From: Oopsacas minuta
Taxonomy: Eukaryota > Porifera > Hexactinellida > Lyssacinosida > Leucopsacidae
Length of the DNA stretch: 64,000 nucleotides
NCBI GenBank assembly: GCA_024704765.1
Contig: JAKMXF010000321.1
Span: 992,001 to 1,056,000, forward strand
Direction: 5' to 3'
The position numbers and the translations under genes are program-made. Under the pieces are notes generated by a model. The model saw only the letters and a list, made by a program, of their open reading frames with translations, was not told the DNA's origin and did no database searches. Below, in pieces: positions 59,401-64,000 of the stretch (positions are counted from its first letter, which is position 1; the number at the start of each line of letters is the position of its first letter).

Positions 59401-62400
59401 GTTTCACAAACTCATAATTTTATGAGTTGCTTTGTAATTGCATTGAAGTATTGTGATTTATTGTCTAATAATAATTAATAATTTATAATTTATCGGTCGC
59501 TCTAATACTGTATTTTGTTGACCCTCTCAAATTCTGTGGACCCGTTCCATAGACCAATATACTTACGTGTGCCATTTGGCGTCCATAGACCCCATGCTGG
59601 CAAGCACTGCCCTGGAACCCCAAGTTTGTTGAAAACTCACGTCTCTAGTACAATGAATATCTAGCACAAATTGCTATACACACCGAATAGTATTTTATTT
59701 ATCACAATATAATCGATAATTATATTAATTTAACTCAAAAATTTATTGTGGCGTTACATATACATATTTTACGAGATTAAAACCGTAGTCAAGGAGATGA
59801 CTGTTTGAAGGGCTTAAGCTCTCCTAGTTACTAATAACTTTTCTTTCCATCAATCTAAACTTTTATGATCAATAAGTAATAAATAAACGTTGTTGTTATA
59901 AGACCCACTTGTATACGACGCCTTTACGGTCCTGTACTATGTTAAGGCATTATTTGTACTAATTCCCTATTATTGTAAGATCTTATATTAGATTAATTAT
60001 TCTATATTTTAGGTTCCCAAGCGTCTACCCAGCCTCTCCTATTCTTTCTGGCTAATAGACAATGTTCACTACAAGAACGGAGTAACAGAATTACTCAGTG
60101 TACCAAACTCTATGCTACAGCTATTCCCATTCGCTATTACTAGTGTGTTAGAGTTTCTACTTAAATCAGATCAATGTCATCTCGTATCACTTATCCTGTC
60201 AGTACACAAACCTATTCTAGACACACTCACTCTATTCCAGCTATACTTACAAGCTCTAGCTAAATCAGGGAATATATTGGATGCTCTCAAACAACTCTAC
60301 AACTTCTTTCCTATAGGCTCTACCCACGAGTGTTTGAATAAATTGTTAGAATCTTTTGATTTGCCAGCTCTAAAGAGACTAGTACACACCCCTCTAGATT
60401 CTATGGTCCTCTCTCAGGTGGTAGAATTCTTACAGAACGAAGATACATTCATACACTCAGAGATCCTAATAATGCTGCTACTTAAACAGAATAGGATAGT
60501 TCGTGGTGTACAGACCTACCATCAGATTAAATCTGCTATGCTTACTCAAGCACGGACAGAGAAAGAGAAAACTAGACTATCTCTATTGGATCAGCTAGTA
60601 CAGGCATTCTCTAAGGTATGTGCTTGTGACTTAGAGTTTGCTGCAGGAGCTCCATTAGCGTACCGTGCTCCAAAGAGAGAGATCTCAATACCCACCCCTC
60701 TCTCTGTCAAGATACGTAAACACAATCTAGACACAGCAGCCAGTCATAAAGAGCTACTCTCTTCTCTTAACGATAAAGTAGCCGAGTTACAACAAGCTAA
60801 ATTCTTATTTGAAGAGGTTAACACATCTCCTACACAACTAACCTCTGCTACACGACACAGATACAAACGTCTCTCTGAGCTAACCTATCCCTCCCCCACT
60901 AACATTACTGATACTACAAATCAGGCTAGCAGCTATACTCACAGAGCTACTCCTCTTAAATTAGCTATGGAGAGATATCTTAACAAGAGTTCTCCTGTCA
61001 GATCTCTTCTCCCTCCTCCCGAGCTCATCAGACTCACACACGCACCCTCCTCTCCCCCTTCCTTCATCACTCTATCTAACTTGAGAGCTGCTACCCCTTC
61101 TTCCATTCTTAAGCATGTCAAGAGGATAGGCACGACAGATCTGACTCCTGTCAATCTAAACTTTTCGTTACCAGAAAATGATATTTCTCACCAGAGGAGA
61201 GCTAGATTCGATATTCCTTCTTCCTCAGCTGATAATGAGCCAATTGATGTATCCTACCACTCCCCTCTCATCTCCTTCCCTACTGCTTCTCTCTTGCCTC
61301 CATCAGCAGAGTCAGCCCCTGAGGAGTCTGCTTCCCCTCCCTTCACACAGCCCTACTACTCCCCCCTACAACACCCGGATCAACTAGACTCTAGTGATCA
61401 ACTGGACTCTAATACTCCTCTATTCCATACAGGAGATGTTGTTAATCCTCCTCCTGCAGATGATTCTCAGATAGATAAGTCCTCTATAGCAACGGAACAT
61501 TCAGATAGGAATGTTACAATAGATTTAGGAACAGTTGACACAGAGGAGTCTCGTATTCCAGATGAGAATACAGAGAGTAGAACTGAAGAGGAACCAGCTG
61601 TTACAGTAGAGCATAGATTAGATTCTGATCAGGGGCAGGAGGATAGATCTGGTAAAGAAACTTCACCTAACATACTAAATATCCCTGAATTGACTAAGAT
61701 GCTACCTGAGATTGAAGGGTTGGAGAAGAGTAACAGTGATTTGAAGAAACATTTCACTCCTAGAACTGATGTTTATCCTCTTAGTAAGTATACTCCTTTC
61801 TCTGTAGATGACGAGAAGAACAAGATATTTGCTTCTATACAGTTAGGTTAGTTGTATTTGTGAATTACTATTCAAAATCGTATCGTATCGATATATTTAG
61901 AATATATGTAACCCATGGTGTAATTGGCGTGTGTTAACAATAGAACAGGGCTAAACAGATAGTCGAATAGTCCACTAGCCCTATAGCATAATTGAATTTT
62001 GAAACATATTTTTCAAGAAGTAAGCAAGTAGCCAGTGGTGTCCTGCTGTGGGAGTGGATGAGAGCGCCGCTCCCATACTTTTTTTAACAAATCAATTGGC
62101 AAGTAACAATTACTTCACAAGTTACTGAATTTGTGTCCTGATATCTACAGTAGCATACAATCAATATTTGAAATCAATTGAAATTTGTTCCAAATATAAT
62201 TAAGTCGAATTGAGAGAGCAAATGTTTACTTTATAGCAACGTGAATATATCTTAGAAGTTATTCCATGCAACTCATCTGAATGCGAATGGGGGCTCAATT
62301 AAATGAATATCATATTGGATGAGAAACGAACCCGGCTTACAATAGAACACGTTTCTTCTTTGCTGTTTATCTAGCTTAATGGTCCACCACTGACTATTTG

Positions 62401-64000
62401 GAGACCATTGGAATATTCTAAATATTGGCTCTTGTACCATAATTCAGTAACAGATATCCATGGATTGAAATCCAAAATTTCTGAGCCCATAAACAAGAAG
62501 AAATTTGACAGTATTATTAGTTAAATAATTTTGGGTACTCAATCACTTGTTAGAACTCTATTCAGATTTACTACTAAACCTTTGATATTATTCATATCTT
62601 ATCTTATTAATTCAATTACCAGTATATTGTTTGAATTTTGTATTCGAAATTAGGATATATTCAATTGAAATTGAAATTTTGAAATACCACTCCCATACTT
62701 ATAATTAGAGCAGGACATCCCTGCAAGTAGCTATACATTTACTAAATCTATCACCCTCACATTTGTATTCATAAATACATGTTGACGTCACTGATAATTA
62801 ATCAATTATCAGTATTATTATAATTATCACTTTCATGACTTTAATCTTATGGGGAAAGGAATATATTCTCACCAATTTTGTGGAATGGGACGATTTATGA
62901 ATGATAGTAATTACTGGATCTACGCCATTGATTGTATACTAATTAATTCTGTTTGACATAATTCAGACAATTATTTTCGAATAATCGTTTTACTCTAATT
63001 TATAGTACATTAGAACCTCTATAAGTGGGGGAGGACTGGACGGCGAATTTAATTTAATTAAAATGTCCTTTAACCAACGAGATTTTTAGTCCAAATTTCT
63101 TGCCACTTTCTTCAACGACTGTTTTCAATGATATTTGATTATTATGCTATGCCCTATGTTTGTTGGTTGAATATATAAATTTGTAACAAATTTTCTTCTG
63201 AGAAACCTAAAGATTTCTATTTCTATTAATCATAGCAATAAATCTTTTTTGATTATTCAAGAAATATATCCTAGAATTCAATCCTTATGAGGTAAATGTC
63301 AATGGTTTGAGGCATAATAATCTCTAAAGTATGCCCAATCCCCACTTCCCTGCTATAGAGGTTCGTTTTTATTGAAATGAATGAAGGTGAACCAAATTAC
63401 TTCGCTTATATAGGTTCCCATATATGGAAACCCGCTTATAGCTATATAGAGGTTGCAGTGCATCGTAGTTCACGATAATATATAATTGTATTTACTTGTA
63501 TAGAATTTAATCCTATGATTTCTAATTGAAATTCTAACTCTTTATGCTCTGGGTTGGAATGCTAATAATTGTTTTATCACTCTAGGACATTCTCCCTTCA
63601 ATATGACAACCAGCAGCTTACCTTCTCACAAGGAGAGCTTCCTACCTCTCAGATCTGTAGAGACAACTACAGCTAGCTACATTCTATCAGAGACTCCTAC
63701 AGCTCCTATTGTATCTACTCCTGCAGTAAAAACTAGTTCATTACGTCACAAAAGTTTTCAACCATCCTCTACCCCTCTCACAAAGACAAATACAGACACA
63801 CCCCTCAATATACCACAACACCACTACTTCACACGTGCTAAGGCACCCTCCACTCCAAAGGTTGAGATACGGAATTCTCCTATCAATTTCCTGCACACAG
63901 TCCCTGTTGAGAAACAGACTAAACCCCCTAAAGTCACTTTATTCAACAAGAGCGGTAGTTTGAGACGGAGTCAGCGCTTAAAGGATCGCTCTTCAAACTA
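56463..64000 (+). CDS. AHCTF1: ELYS/AHCTF1-like nucleoporin, 3' partial, at least five exons
   Basis: Exons 56463-56701, 56757-57105, 57296-59257, 60013-61846 and 63586 to beyond the window; GT-AG junctions with matching phases, about 1599 residues visible (human 2266). Exons 1-3 cover the N-terminal beta-propeller: LLVDMRLDD, LNALAIGYNFGAFQLYD, QEPEDDPRDFVYLW and ALFDLNLWYNSQM closely track ELYS. The following helical region includes SFWLIDNVHYKNGVTELL. Exon 4 ends in a Ser/Pro-rich disordered part with RAATPSSILKHVKR, like the TPQSILRS segment of ELYS. The last exon is Ser/Thr/Pro-rich with basic SLRRSQRLKDR, plausibly chromatin-binding. ELYS brings the Nup107-160 complex to chromatin to seed nuclear pores after mitosis and acts at kinetochores. 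The ATG at 56463 is where similarity starts. Intron 1 is only 55 bp; intron 4 (61847-63585) uses a GTTAGT donor and carries transposons. Confidence 0.92.
62033..62723. mobile_element. hAT non-autonomous element in ELYS intron 4
   Basis: Ends CAGTGGTGTCCTGCT (left) and CAGGGATGTCCTGCT (right, reversed), 691 bp, flanked by perfect 8-bp duplications CAAGTAGC at 62025-62032 and 62724-62731. The phrase gggagtgg / ccactccc is repeated sub-terminally. No transposase frame. Confidence 0.92.
63008..63460. mobile_element. Pogo-like MITE in ELYS intron 4
   Basis: Left end CATTAGAACCTCTATAAGTG preceded by TA; right end (reversed) CACTGCAACCTCTATATAGC followed by CA. AACCTCTATA-AGTGGG is shared with fragments near 47000 and 54990, defining one dispersed family. 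Confidence 0.65.

Noticed and set aside
1-64000. tRNA, rRNA or bacterial-type operons
   Set aside because: No cloverleaf or rRNA block was recognised by eye and gene structure is eukaryotic; a covariance-model search was not possible.

Overview
The window is nuclear DNA from a metazoan: AT-rich, with GT-AG introns, animal-specific gene families and many decayed transposons. I recognise a paired-class homeobox gene resembling orthopedia, EXTL3, MARF1, ELYS/AHCTF1, HAUS1 and a MYO16-type myosin. Lineage cannot be fixed from this. Introns of 55-65 bp in some genes, transposon-rich gaps and a modest exon count suit a non-vertebrate or early-branching animal, but that is inference.

Layout: 1-13.3 kb holds three minus-strand genes: a very long intronless myosin with MYPT-like ankyrin repeats that runs off the left edge, an intronless HAUS1 (augmin), and a six-exon EXTL3-like glycosyltransferase. 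13.5-26.1 kb is a transposon graveyard: small TA-flanked MITEs, a FLYWCH/MULE transposase relic, a 927-base assembly gap with a possible piggyBac-like fragment beside it, a Gypsy pol relic split by a hAT transposase relic, and a hAT MITE nested inside a larger hAT element, both with target-site duplications. 26.7-34.7 kb is the homeobox gene on the minus strand, five coding exons, with its last codons lying inside a MITE. 34.7-43.7 kb is gene-poor. 42-46 kb carries several inverted repeats, including a near-perfect 336-bp-arm palindrome.

47.7-64 kb is plus strand: an intronless divergent actin-like gene, a short four-exon MARF1-like gene (zinc-binding-like N terminus, NYN nuclease, one RRM) and an ELYS-like nucleoporin gene that leaves the window on the right.

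The genes are unrelated housekeeping or developmental loci rather than an operon. HAUS1 (spindle), ELYS (nuclear pore and kinetochore), the myosin and the actin-like protein are loosely linked by cell division and cytoskeleton, which is probably chance. The most unusual items are the long-tailed ankyrin myosin, the actin-like protein with changed ATP-site residues, the MITE-derived end of the homeobox gene, and the large palindrome. All exon models are read from frame, splice consensus and remembered family resemblance; no database search was made.
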